Source of the DNA: Vibrio toranzoniae
Lineage (GTDB): Bacteria > Pseudomonadota > Gammaproteobacteria > Enterobacterales > Vibrionaceae
DNA length: 64,000 nucleotides
Assembly (NCBI RefSeq): GCF_024347655.1
Contig: NZ_AP025515.1
Coordinates: 620,001 to 684,000, forward strand
Direction of reading: 5' to 3'
Of this stretch, positions 23,912 to 32,760 are shown in pieces. Positions within the stretch are counted from its first letter, which is position 1. Each line of letters opens with the position of its first letter. A model generated the notes under the pieces. That model was not told the DNA's origin, did no database searches, and saw nothing but the letters and a program-made list of their open reading frames with translations. A program made the translations under genes and the position numbers.

Positions 23912-25573
23912 ATGACTCTAACCATCAAAAATCGCCTCTATATTCTCTCCTTCATACCTTTGCTGCTGATGGCGGTCGGTATGATGAGCGTGACTTATAT
24001 GAAGAGCACCGAGCTAACCGCACAGCAAGTAGAATCGACGCGTAGCAATATGATGGCGATGAAAGAAAAGGAACTCAAAGCATATCTACAAATGGCCTAC
24101 TCTTCGATCAGTCCATTCTTGGATAGAGGTGCAACGCTAGAAGAAGCTTTACCAACATTGAGAACCTTAGAATATGGCGAGTCTGGCTATATTTTTGGTT
24201 ATGACTCGAAAGGTGTCCGAGTCGTGGTTGGACAAAGTGAAGATGGGATTGGTAACAACTACTACGATCTGCAAGATAAGCAAGGTAATTACTTAATCCG
24301 CGACCTCATTAAGAACGCTAAATTAGGTGAGTTCACGACTTACTATTTCCCTAAACCAGGTCAATCTGTCGCGTTACCCAAATTGAGCTACTCAGTATTT
24401 GTTCCACAGTGGGATTTGATGTTGGGTACTGGCTTCTACACTGATGACATCGACGCTGTTATTGCCGAGATGAAAGAAAGCTCCAATGCCGCGCTACAAA
24501 GTTCATTAACTGCTATCGCAATGTTCTGTGGTTTAATTGCCCTTGTTGTCGCCGTATTCGCTGTTGCTGTGAATAGAACGATCATGCAACCCCTAGAGCA
24601 GTTTGATCGTTCGATTAGCGCGTTTGCGAGTGGTGAAGCCGATTTAACCGCTCGAATGGAGGCGTTCAAAGCACCGGAATTCACTAGGCTTAGCGAAAAC
24701 TTCAATGCCTTCGTTGCCAGTCTACAAACCATCATTCGCAGCGTAAGTGATGTGGGTCAGCAGGTCGTATCAGAGACCACCAGCATGTCTTCTCGCGCCG
24801 CTCAGGTCGATGAGATTGCTACTGGCCAACGTGAAGAAACAGAACAAGTCGCAACAGCAATGACCGAGATGACCACGACCGCACAAGAGATCTCTGGTAA
24901 TGCAAGTCAGGCTGCGGATTCTGCAAAACAAGCGGAAAATAACGCCAAAGAAGCTCAACAGATTGTCAATGCTGCTGCAAACTCGGTAGCTGGCCTCGCG
25001 AGCGAAGTATCAGAAGCGAACACAGTGGTATCTCGTTTAGAAGGCGATGTACAGAATATCTCGTCTTCACTGGCGGTTATCCAAGACATCGCTGAGCAAA
25101 CCAACCTACTTGCATTGAATGCCGCGATTGAAGCCGCACGTGCCGGTGAGCAAGGGCGTGGGTTTGCCGTAGTTGCCGATGAGGTTCGTAAACTTGCAAG
25201 CCGAACTCAGGAAAGTACAGGCGATATCCACAAAATGATCCAACAACTAAAAGCCGCTTCAGATGCTGCTGTAAAAGCGATGGATTCGAGCCAAAATCGC
25301 AGTACTCAAACAGTGGAAGAAGCAAATGCTGCAGCTGCAGCTCTGGCGAAAATTCAAGCGTCGATAGATACCATCATGGACATGAATTCGCTTATTGCAA
25401 CGGCGACAGAACAACAGAACATTGTTGGCCAAGAAATCTCTCAACGTATTGTTGTGATTTCAGATCAGAGCTCACAGTCGGCATCATTGGCAAACCAAAA
25501 CCGTACCGGTAGCCAAAACCTCAACAATCGAGCAAATGAGCTGTACCACTTGGTAGATCGATTCACCGTCTAA
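23912..25573 (+). CDS. Methyl-accepting chemotaxis protein with Cache-type sensor
   Basis: A 553-aa chemoreceptor. TM1 is about residues 9-27. A periplasmic domain of about 165 residues includes the single-Cache pattern YGESGYIFGYDSKG and LPKLSYSVFVPQWDLMLGTGFYTDDID. TM2 is about 190-213. HAMP and a signalling domain with the conserved hairpin tip EQTNLLALNAAIEAARAGEQGRGFAVVADEVR follow. The Cache domain usually binds small organic acids or amino acids; the ligand is unknown. It ends with HLVDRFTV and no CheB/R pentapeptide. It is monocistronic with a very strong terminator. Confidence 0.93.
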   Translation: MTLTIKNRLYILSFIPLLLMAVGMMSVTYMKSTELTAQQVESTRSNMMAMKEKELKAYLQMAYSSISPFLDRGATLEEALPTLRTLEYGESGYIFGYDSKGVRVVVGQSEDGIGNNYYDLQDKQGNYLIRDLIKNAKLGEFTTYYFPKPGQSVALPKLSYSVFVPQWDLMLGTGFYTDDIDAVIAEMKESSNAALQSSLTAIAMFCGLIALVVAVFAVAVNRTIMQPLEQFDRSISAFASGEADLTARMEAFKAPEFTRLSENFNAFVASLQTIIRSVSDVGQQVVSETTSMSSRAAQVDEIATGQREETEQVATAMTEMTTTAQEISGNASQAADSAKQAENNAKEAQQIVNAAANSVAGLASEVSEANTVVSRLEGDVQNISSSLAVIQDIAEQTNLLALNAAIEAARAGEQGRGFAVVADEVRKLASRTQESTGDIHKMIQQLKAASDAAVKAMDSSQNRSTQTVEEANAAAAALAKIQASIDTIMDMNSLIATATEQQNIVGQEISQRIVVISDQSSQSASLANQNRTGSQNLNNRANELYHLVDRFTV

Positions 25574-25628
25574 TTTAAGCCTGTACACAGTACTTTGATG
25601 TTTAAAGATGCCTCGCATTAACTAAATG

Positions 25629-25665
25629 TTGGGCTTCAGAATCTCTATTCTGAAGCCCAATTTTG
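25629..25665 (+). terminator. Terminator after the Cache chemoreceptor gene
   Basis: A perfect 14-bp stem (TTGGGCTTCAGAAT / ATTCTGAAGCCCAA) with a 4-base loop is followed by TTTTGG. It is the longest terminator stem in the window. Confidence 0.92.
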
Positions 25666-25748
25666 GTTTAATGATGTATTAATACAAAGAAGCCATTCAA
25701 GTAGAGCCAATATTCTGTACTTACTCAAAGACAGCTTGGTTCATACCA

Positions 25749-26618
25749 TTAATCCAATTGCTCGGAAAGAAACTCCACTAACAGGCGAACCTTTGAAGAC
25801 AAATTGCGGTTCTGCGGATAAAGCGCCCAAATCCCCTCTTTATCGTCTCGGTAATCAGACAGCACTTCAACCAACTCTCCCGACTCTAGATCTTCGCTTA
25901 CGTAATATTCAGGTAATTGAACCAAACCAATGCTCTGCTTCGCTGCATCCAGCAATGCGAGACCGCTGTTGCACTTAATACGCCCATTGACACGAACAGA
26001 ACGAGGGCGACCGTTTTCTTTGAAACGCCAATGTTCAAAACCACCCACCAAACATTGATGATTGGTCAATTCCGAGAGCGTATGCGGTTCTCCAGAGTGT
26101 TCAATATATTTGGGGCTAGCACAAACATAAAGTTGTCGCTGTGAGAGCTTCTTTGCTACCAGGCTAGAGTCCTCTAAGCGACCTAAGCGAATCGCTACAT
26201 CAACACCTGAGTCGATAAGATCAAGCTTTTGGTTGGTTAACATCAGATCTAATTCTACCTGTGGGTAGAGCTTTAAGAATTGGTGAAGAAGCGGGGCAAG
26301 TTGACGCTCTCCATAGGTCACAGGAGCGGTGACCTTCAGCAGACCTTTTGGTGTAGATTGCATCTGTGTAACCGCAAGCTCTGCAATTTCTAAACCTTCA
26401 ACCAACAACTTACACTGTTGATAGTAAAGCTGGCCAGCTTCTGTCAAAGAGACTTTGCGCGTGGTTCGGTTTAATAATTTAACCGCGAGACGTTCTTCAA
26501 GGTTCGCGACTCTACGACTTATTTGAGCCACTGACGTAGCAAGCTTCTGCGCCGCACTGGTAAAACTTTCACGTTCTGCCACTGCAACAAACTCACTTAC
26601 CCCTTCCCAATTGGCCAT
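25749..26618 (-). CDS. LysR-family transcriptional regulator
   Basis: A 289-aa LysR regulator with helix-turn-helix SFTSAAQKLATSVAQISRRVA, then LLNRTTRKVSLTEAGQLYY and an effector domain containing LLKVTAPVTYGERQLAPLL. It is not paired with a divergent target: the nearest rightward gene on the other strand is the DUF3010 gene almost 400 bases away. Target and effector unknown. Confidence 0.92.
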   Translation of the reverse strand: MANWEGVSEFVAVAERESFTSAAQKLATSVAQISRRVANLEERLAVKLLNRTTRKVSLTEAGQLYYQQCKLLVEGLEIAELAVTQMQSTPKGLLKVTAPVTYGERQLAPLLHQFLKLYPQVELDLMLTNQKLDLIDSGVDVAIRLGRLEDSSLVAKKLSQRQLYVCASPKYIEHSGEPHTLSELTNHQCLVGGFEHWRFKENGRPRSVRVNGRIKCNSGLALLDAAKQSIGLVQLPEYYVSEDLESGELVEVLSDYRDDKEGIWALYPQNRNLSSKVRLLVEFLSEQLD

Positions 26619-27011
26619 ACCTATATTTACCCTATACTGAACGATGGTTACCCAGACAGTGTATTGAAGTTACAAATCAGTGTCACCATGCTCGATAGGT
26701 TATGTGCATAGAGAGACCGACTACAACCATTCAAAATCAATCCCCCTAAACGCCTCATAGAGATCACCGTCAGCTCAATGCTGTATCCGAAGACCCATTG
26801 CACGATCAGCACATGACTTACGAAAGCCACTTCCAAAACCTTAGCACTCATGGCGTCCTGTATCGACTGTCGAATGTTTAAGCAAGGGGCAACTTGGAAA
26901 AGATAAAACTAAAAGAAATATTGTACTTATTTACCACAGGTATGCTCAAATACTGGAGAAGTCATGGAAATAGAACCATAATGTACGGCTCAAAAGTAAA
27001 TAGGTATAAAC
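26619..27011. other. Intergenic region between LysR and DUF3010 genes
   Basis: About 390 bases. Short open frames exist on both strands (for example minus 26648-26851) but none has a good ribosome binding site or a recognisable product. It presumably holds two divergent promoters. Confidence 0.4.
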
Positions 27012-27437
27012 ATGAAAATTTGTGGTGTTGAAATCAAAGGTAACGACGCAGTCATCTGTCTTCTTTCTCTGTCAGATGGTGTATTTAACATCCCTGATTG
27101 CCGAGTTTCTAAGGTTGCGATTAGCGACGCAAACGACACACAGAATATGAAAGACTTTCAATTCTCTTTTGCAAAGTTAATGGAAGATTACCAAGTAGAT
27201 AAAGTTGTGATTCGTCAACGCCAAACAAAAGGTAAATTTGCTGGCGGTGGTTTTGGCTTCAAACTAGAAGCCGCAATTCAGTTGATCGATGGACTAGACG
27301 TCACTGTTGTGTCACCAACTGACATCAAAGAAAGCCTTAAGCGTAACCCTCTTATGATGAAGTTCAAAGAAACTGGCCTTAAGCAATACCAAGAAGCTCC
27401 ATTTACAACAGCTTATGCGTGCTTGATGAAGCGCTAA
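27012..27437 (+). CDS. DUF3010 family protein
   Basis: A 141-aa soluble protein beginning MKICGVEIKGNDAVICLLSL. I recognise it as the DUF3010 family of gamma-proteobacteria. It has an RNase H-like look: an initial beta-strand with a carboxylate (GVEIKGNDA), then VDKVVIRQRQTKGKFAGGGFGFKLEAAIQL and VTVVSPTDIKESLKRN, reminiscent of Holliday-junction resolvase-type folds. The family function is unknown. It stands alone, with its own promoter region and a strong terminator. Confidence 0.85.
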   Translation: MKICGVEIKGNDAVICLLSLSDGVFNIPDCRVSKVAISDANDTQNMKDFQFSFAKLMEDYQVDKVVIRQRQTKGKFAGGGFGFKLEAAIQLIDGLDVTVVSPTDIKESLKRNPLMMKFKETGLKQYQEAPFTTAYACLMKR

Positions 27438-27466
27438 TTCTTAGTCGCTAACAAACGACTCACCAG

Positions 27467-27500
27467 AAAGAGCCTGAATATGATTCAGGCTCTTTTTATT
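27467..27500. terminator. Terminator between DUF3010 and DMT transporter genes
   Basis: A perfect 13-bp stem (AAAGAGCCTGAAT / ATTCAGGCTCTTT) with a 3-base loop is followed by a T run. It lies between convergent genes. Confidence 0.9.
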
Positions 27501-27508
27501 GCTATCTA

Positions 27509-28405
27509 TCAGTCTAATGCAGCTCGTCTTCGCGGTTTCATTAAAGCTGGCTTCTTCACTACCAAATATACCGCTGTAGCTGACAAGGCAAACCCCATTG
27601 CACCATAGGTGTCAAACGACTCGCCAAAAATAAGCCAAGCTTGAATTGCCGTCGTTGGCGGAACTAAATAAAACACCGATGCCACGCTTGAGGATGCACC
27701 ATGCTCAACCATATACAAGAGCAACAGAATTGCTACGCACGATAGAACAATGACGAGCCAAGCAAGCGTTAGAGTAAACTCCAGAGTCCAGTTCACTTGC
27801 ATGGTTTCGTAACGCATCGCGAAAGGAAGAAACAAGGCCGCGGCGGCTAAGTATTGCACCATCGCCCCTCCTACCATATCAGTCCCCTGACAAAAGCGCT
27901 TCTGGTATAAAGTACCGCAGGTAATACCAACCAGTGAGACTAAGCACAATAACGTCGCGATGCTTTTTTGATCATCCGATTGCCATTCAATATTCCCCAT
28001 CAACACTAAGCTAATACCAGCAAAACCAAGCGATAAGCCAAGCCATTGAGCGGCGTTAAAACGTTGTGACGTACAGCTGACCATGATCAGTGCCGTGAGA
28101 ATAGGTTGTAAGCCAACAAGTAACGAACTGAGCCCCGCAGGCATGCCAAAATTTATAGCAAAGTACGTTCCACCAAGGTAGAAACCATGAATCAGAATGC
28201 CCACCACGCAGGCGTGAAAAAATGCTCGACCACGAGGAATACGACGCTTAAGAAACGCTATCAAAACTAAAAACAGCGCGACATTAGCGACCATCCTAAG
28301 TGAAAGTAACGTCGCAGGCTCGGCGTATTCAACACCAAGACGTGCGCCAACAAAGCCCGACGACCACAATATTACAAACACAAAAGGAATCATTTTAATC
28401 AGCAT
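27509..28405 (-). CDS. EamA/DMT-family transporter
   Basis: A 298-aa inner-membrane protein with about ten hydrophobic segments in two EamA repeats (WSSGFVGARLGVEYAEPATLLSLRM in the first; VASVFYLVPPTTAIQAWLIFGESF in the second). Drug/metabolite transporters of this type usually export amino acids or other metabolites. It is divergent from a MocR-type regulator, a pairing often seen between DMT exporters and GntR/aminotransferase regulators. The regulator probably controls it; substrate unknown. Confidence 0.92.
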   Translation of the reverse strand: MLIKMIPFVFVILWSSGFVGARLGVEYAEPATLLSLRMVANVALFLVLIAFLKRRIPRGRAFFHACVVGILIHGFYLGGTYFAINFGMPAGLSSLLVGLQPILTALIMVSCTSQRFNAAQWLGLSLGFAGISLVLMGNIEWQSDDQKSIATLLCLVSLVGITCGTLYQKRFCQGTDMVGGAMVQYLAAAALFLPFAMRYETMQVNWTLEFTLTLAWLVIVLSCVAILLLLYMVEHGASSSVASVFYLVPPTTAIQAWLIFGESFDTYGAMGFALSATAVYLVVKKPALMKPRRRAALD

Positions 28406-28452
28406 TACAAACCTCTGGCCAACTCTTCATTAATGCTGTTACCTTAGTTGGG

Positions 28453-28502
28453 TACAGATAAGTAATAAAGATACAGATATAATACTTTTAATGGTTACAG
28501 AT
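28453..28502. promoter_or_regulatory. Three direct TACAGAT repeats and a -10 element: MocR operator candidate
   Basis: TACAGAT occurs at 28453-28459, 28472-28478 and 28496-28502, all in the same orientation, between the divergent transporter and regulator genes. A perfect TATAAT overlaps the second copy at 28478-28483. MocR-type regulators often bind direct repeats near their own promoter. Confidence 0.6.
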
Positions 28503-28526
28503 TAAAAACAAACGAGAGGTGAATGT

Positions 28527-29954
28527 GTGGACGTAGAACTCAGCAGCAACAAGTATCTAGCGACCGAGCAGCACATTAAAACTCAGATCGAGAAAGGCTT
28601 GTTTCACCCCGATGACCGATTACCTTCTATTCGCCAACTCAGTGAACAACTTGGTGTGAGTAAAAATACCGTGATTCGAGCCTATCAAGAACTCGAAGCG
28701 ACAGGCTGGGTTTATTCTGTTCCCAAATCAGGTTATCGCGTCAAAGCACCTAATACCACTAACTGGGATACGCCAAGCCAACCTCAAAAAGTCGATCTAT
28801 TGTCAGTCACAAAATCTGTACTCTCTCCCCCGAAAGGTCGTTTAAAACTGCTGGCTGGCTCTGCCCATCCCAACATCAACAACCCCGCGATTCGTAGCTT
28901 ATATGCCGAAATCGGTCGACACAGCCGTTTACAAACCCAATTACCGGGTTATTATCAGTTACCACCCGGTGACGAGCAATTAGTAAGGCAATTATTAAAG
29001 ATCACCCATGATCTAGGCGTACCTGCGGGATCGAAAGAGATTGCGATTACTCATGGCGCGCAACAAGCGATCAGCCTGGCTTTACGGGCATTAACCAAGC
29101 CGGGCGACATCGTAGCGGTAGAATCACCGTGTTACTTCGGCAACTTGCTGCTACTTGAATCACTCGGTTTGCAGGCTCTAGAAATACCAAGCAGTGTTAG
29201 CCACGGAATAGACATCCCATCGCTACAAAGTGCACTTGATAAATGGCAAGTAAAAACGCTGCTTCTCACACCGAACTTTACCAATCCAACAGGTTCGCGA
29301 ATGCCGTTAGCTAACCGTGAGTTATTATTGGAGGTCACTGGCTCTTTACCGCTCATCGAGGACGATGTGTTTGGTAGTCTGGCGTTTGATAGACCAATCG
29401 CCAGCCTCAAAGAGCTTGATAACCAAGATCGGGTTATCTACGTGAACTCACTATCTAAAACCTTAGACTCGCGCTTGCGAATTGGCTGGCTACTGTCGGG
29501 GCGTTACCAGCCTTTGGTCGAAAAATATCAGCTTTGCGACAACATGGGCAGCTCAAATTTGATGCAATCCGCGGTAGGGCAATTTCTCACCACTGGCAAA
29601 TATCGCAGTCACCTATCCAAAATGAAACGGCTCTACCAAACCAATCAAAAGCAGTTTCAAAGCTTGTTGATACAAGCACTGGATAACTACCCACACCTTA
29701 AAGGACGCTATCATTTATCGAAGCCAGAGGGATCTTTTCTAAACTGGATAACACTACCTGAATCGGTCGATAGCTACGCGGTCTATCAAGATTGTTTAAA
29801 ACATAAGTTAGGCATTTTACCCGGAACAGTATTTGGGACGAATGACCAATACAGGAACTGTTTGCGATTCACTGTTGCCAATATTGAAGAGAGTAAAGAG
29901 TGGAAGGAAGGGATAGTTACCTTAGCGAAGCTTATCGCTAAACACGTACACTAA
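28527..29954 (+). CDS. MocR-type (GntR plus aminotransferase-like) regulator
   Basis: A 475-aa regulator. An N-terminal GntR winged helix-turn-helix (LPSIRQLSEQLGVSKNTVIRAYQELEATGW, about residues 32-62) is joined to a fold-type I aminotransferase-like domain. The PLP-binding Lys is in VNSLSKTLDSRLRIGW, and PNFTNPTGSRM and EDDVFG mark the cofactor pocket. Such proteins sense PLP or amino-group metabolites. The start is GTG with AGAGGTGA just upstream. It is divergent from the DMT transporter, its likely target. Confidence 0.93.
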   Translation: MDVELSSNKYLATEQHIKTQIEKGLFHPDDRLPSIRQLSEQLGVSKNTVIRAYQELEATGWVYSVPKSGYRVKAPNTTNWDTPSQPQKVDLLSVTKSVLSPPKGRLKLLAGSAHPNINNPAIRSLYAEIGRHSRLQTQLPGYYQLPPGDEQLVRQLLKITHDLGVPAGSKEIAITHGAQQAISLALRALTKPGDIVAVESPCYFGNLLLLESLGLQALEIPSSVSHGIDIPSLQSALDKWQVKTLLLTPNFTNPTGSRMPLANRELLLEVTGSLPLIEDDVFGSLAFDRPIASLKELDNQDRVIYVNSLSKTLDSRLRIGWLLSGRYQPLVEKYQLCDNMGSSNLMQSAVGQFLTTGKYRSHLSKMKRLYQTNQKQFQSLLIQALDNYPHLKGRYHLSKPEGSFLNWITLPESVDSYAVYQDCLKHKLGILPGTVFGTNDQYRNCLRFTVANIEESKEWKEGIVTLAKLIAKHVH

Positions 29955-30027
29955 TTCTAGCGCCTAACGAAGATATGCCCGCTGTAAGTGAGTCATATCT
30001 TCGTATCAAGCTCTTAACTCTTAACTC

Positions 30028-32007
30028 TTAACTCTTAAAAGTATTCGAGAGCTGTTTCAGTGACGCTGCTAGTTCTGCTTGCTCTTTGGCTGTCGCAGCA
30101 ATTTGCGTTGCACCTGTCGTAGATTCTGTCGACTTCTGCTCTACCGCCATAACGTTCTGAGCAATATCTTGAGTCACAACGGCTTGCTCTTCGGTTGCGG
30201 TTGCAATCTGTTCTGTCATGCTAAATATCTCGCTCACTGCAATTGAAATATCTTGCAGAGTTTTCTCTACTCCTCGTGAGTCCTCAACGGCTCTTGACGA
30301 CATCTCCTTACTGTTATCAATCACGTTAAACGCGGTTTGCACGTCTGATTGTAGTGAACCAATGAAGCCTTCAATTTCCAAGGTAGACTCTTGAGTGCGC
30401 TGCGCCAATGTACGAACTTCATCCGCTACGACGGCGAAACCACGACCTTGCTCACCAGCACGTGCCGCTTCAATCGCCGCGTTTAGCGCGAGTAAGTTGG
30501 TTTGGTCAGCAACCGATTTGATCACGTCAATCACGCTGTTAATATTATTGCTACTGTCGTGTAGGTGGGTAATTTTTTCAGCCAGATCGTTAATCTCAGA
30601 CGCTAGGTTTTCAATCGATTGGTAAGAGTGCTGAACCGTGCTCAAGCCTTCTTGTGACTGTTTATTAGCCAACTTAGCTGAACTTGCTGTTTGTTGTGTT
30701 TTAGCCGCGACTTCGTTCACCGTTGCTGAAAGTTCTTCTGTCGCGGTTGCAATTAAGCCAATTTGGTCTTGTTGATCAACTAAGGTGTTGGAGTTGTATT
30801 GGCAAGTTTGCGCCGTCTCTTCTGCAGCAGACGCGAGTGTTAGACTAGATTGAGACAGGTTGTCGATAACTTCAGAGAACTTCTCTAGAGTTGTATTAAG
30901 CGATAACGAGATCTGACCTAATTCACTTTTACCTTCGTAAGTCGCACGTACCGTTAGGTCATTCTCATCACGTACTTTTGATAGCACTCTCGTTAAGTCT
31001 TTCACTCGAGTCGTCAGATCAGTAATTGCTTTAACGCTAACAAAGATCGAGAACAAGGTAATCACGACAAAAATAGCAATACTGGTAATCATTGCCGATC
31101 GAGCACTGGCAGCTTTTTGTTCCGTAAGCGTGATCAATGATTCTGCTAAATGGTTTTCCGTATTCTTTAACTGAACAATACGTGCTGTTGATTGTGCAAA
31201 CCAGTACACAGGGTCGACATCAAAACCACTCATTTTAGATTCCGCTAAATCGCGAAGCTTTTCTACTTCGGCCACCGAGCGGTCATTTAACTGTTGCTCA
31301 AAAAATCGCACGTTGTCAGGGGTGCTCAACACTTTGAAGTTCGAGAAGTAGGTATTTTGCTCTGTCACCAAAGAGATGAATTTAACCAGCATACCGGGAC
31401 CAAACTCATTTTTTGAGAAGGTATTATTTAGCACCGCTCGTTCAATACCAGCGCGCTCTTTACCCTGCAGGAAGTTGTAGTAAGCGATGGTTTCTTGAGT
31501 GATAGTGGCATCAGAACTCAGCTCTGCAATTAAGGCAGAAACACTAAGTAACTTGGCATTGAGTTTGGTGTAGTAACCTAAAGCTTCAGAAAGTGGAATC
31601 GATTGAGAATCGACTCGATTACGAATAGAAGTAATTTGATTTAAGCTTTGGCTTATTTCAGCGTTCAGACGAGCGATTTGCGGTAAGTCGCTCCCTGCAG
31701 ATTGCCAGTATTCTGTTTTCAGATTACGTCTATTATCAGCACTGGCTCTTTGGGCTCGTAGTTCACTGACAAACTTGGTGCCCTGTGAGCCGATAAATCC
31801 AGCCGTCATTCCACGCTCTTTCTGTAACTCATGCACCAATTCGCTATACACGACTGACAAACGCGTAAGTTGGTTTAATGATGTCATTTCACTGGTGGTT
31901 TCGACGCCTTTTGAAATCGCAGAAACACTCAGCCATAGAAAACCTAAAATCGGTAAAATAAGCAAAGCGATGATTTTTTGCTTAAAAGACATATCGGTTA
32001 AATTCAT
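30028..32007 (-). CDS. Methyl-accepting chemotaxis protein with NIT (nitrate/nitrite-sensing) domain
   Basis: A 659-aa chemoreceptor. TM1 is at about residues 10-30 of the chosen start. The large periplasmic domain carries the NIT signature SELVHELQKERGMTAGFIGSQ and the second-half pattern YYNFLQGKERAGIERAVLNN. TM2 is near residue 310. HAMP and a signalling tip (DQTNLLALNAAIEAARAGEQGRGFAVVADEVRTLAQRTQEST) follow. NIT domains are linked to nitrate and nitrite sensing, so taxis toward these is likely. I chose the ATG at 32007 (MNLTDMSFKQK) because AGGGAGATAATA precedes it; the longer frame adds an unlikely hydrophilic extension. Confidence 0.92.
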   Translation of the reverse strand: MNLTDMSFKQKIIALLILPILGFLWLSVSAISKGVETTSEMTSLNQLTRLSVVYSELVHELQKERGMTAGFIGSQGTKFVSELRAQRASADNRRNLKTEYWQSAGSDLPQIARLNAEISQSLNQITSIRNRVDSQSIPLSEALGYYTKLNAKLLSVSALIAELSSDATITQETIAYYNFLQGKERAGIERAVLNNTFSKNEFGPGMLVKFISLVTEQNTYFSNFKVLSTPDNVRFFEQQLNDRSVAEVEKLRDLAESKMSGFDVDPVYWFAQSTARIVQLKNTENHLAESLITLTEQKAASARSAMITSIAIFVVITLFSIFVSVKAITDLTTRVKDLTRVLSKVRDENDLTVRATYEGKSELGQISLSLNTTLEKFSEVIDNLSQSSLTLASAAEETAQTCQYNSNTLVDQQDQIGLIATATEELSATVNEVAAKTQQTASSAKLANKQSQEGLSTVQHSYQSIENLASEINDLAEKITHLHDSSNNINSVIDVIKSVADQTNLLALNAAIEAARAGEQGRGFAVVADEVRTLAQRTQESTLEIEGFIGSLQSDVQTAFNVIDNSKEMSSRAVEDSRGVEKTLQDISIAVSEIFSMTEQIATATEEQAVVTQDIAQNVMAVEQKSTESTTGATQIAATAKEQAELAASLKQLSNTFKS

Positions 32008-32439
32008 TATTATCTCCCTAGCAGCTAACAAATCTTTCTCAGCCATCTAACTCGACACACTTCTAATCAGATGCGCCTCAATTGTGGCTGTATAATTATT
32101 CAACTTGATCAATGTGCATCAATTTCTGTGCCACACAGATTGGTATGCGATGAAGGTAACATTTAACCTTACAAAATACATTGGTTTATCGATAAAACTG
32201 TTAGCTAAATGACCTAACGATACGAAAAACACCCAGACCAATATTTTATTGACGTAAGCGACTGAAAATTGACACATTTTACACTACCCATAAGGGGTAG
32301 GGATGCACCAATTATGAGCTTAAAGTTCGCTAACTATTCAGCACCAACGAACTATTCAGCGTTAATTAGGTATGTATAATAACGAGCTTATTAAATAGAG
32401 GCTCGCCGTTACATACGATAACAACTGAGAGAGATTTTT
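32008..32439. other. Divergent region between NIT chemoreceptor and zinc-ribbon genes
   Basis: About 430 bases. It contains TTGAT-N8-ATCAA at 32107-32124, too widely spaced for FNR, and the inverted repeat CTACCC-N5-GGGTAG at 32284-32300, which resembles paired NarP heptamers but with the wrong spacing. No gene is evident. Confidence 0.4.
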
Positions 32440-32613
32440 ATGGATTGCCCCGCTTGCGAAGAACATATCGGTTGGGAATGGGTAGAAGAAGCCGCCATCG
32501 AACCCAATGAAGAGTTCGATTGCCCGGAGTGCAAAGCAACACTGATGTATACCATAGATGAAAGTACCTATTATGGCGCGCAGCATAAGACCGTAGAAGT
32601 TATTGATGATTAA
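32440..32613 (+). CDS. 57-aa CxxC zinc-ribbon protein
   Basis: A short acidic protein, MDCPACEEHIGWEWVEEAAI and onward, with two CPxC pairs (C3/C6 and C33/C36) in the order CPACE...CPECK, enough for one zinc-ribbon site. It has no signal peptide or membrane segment. GAGAGA lies about 7 bases upstream of the ATG. It stands alone between the NIT chemoreceptor and a TetR gene. I recognise no named family; function unknown. The compact zinc-ligand spacing supports a real gene. Confidence 0.72.
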   Translation: MDCPACEEHIGWEWVEEAAIEPNEEFDCPECKATLMYTIDESTYYGAQHKTVEVIDD

Positions 32614-32703
32614 TATAATTTTCTAATGACTAACACGTTTCTCTCACTCTTGATGTTCTGGGTCTTTGCGTAGCAGCCAGAGTCACCAAACATCCCTTTA
32701 CTA

Positions 32704-32715
32704 GAACGAACGTTC
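32704..32715. promoter_or_regulatory. Palindromic operator candidate for the TetR regulator
   Basis: GAACG-AA-CGTTC is a perfect palindrome 45 bases upstream of the TetR start, followed by a related half site (TTGAACGTATGCTC) at 32728-32741. It fits autorepression. Confidence 0.5.
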
Positions 32716-32760
32716 AGCATAAAATATTGAACGTATGCTCAGATTAATGAAGTAGATGTT

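Noticed and set aside
26648..26851. 67-codon minus-strand frame and a plus-strand frame ending near 26882
   Set aside because: Neither has a convincing start signal or product; the region is better explained as promoter sequence.
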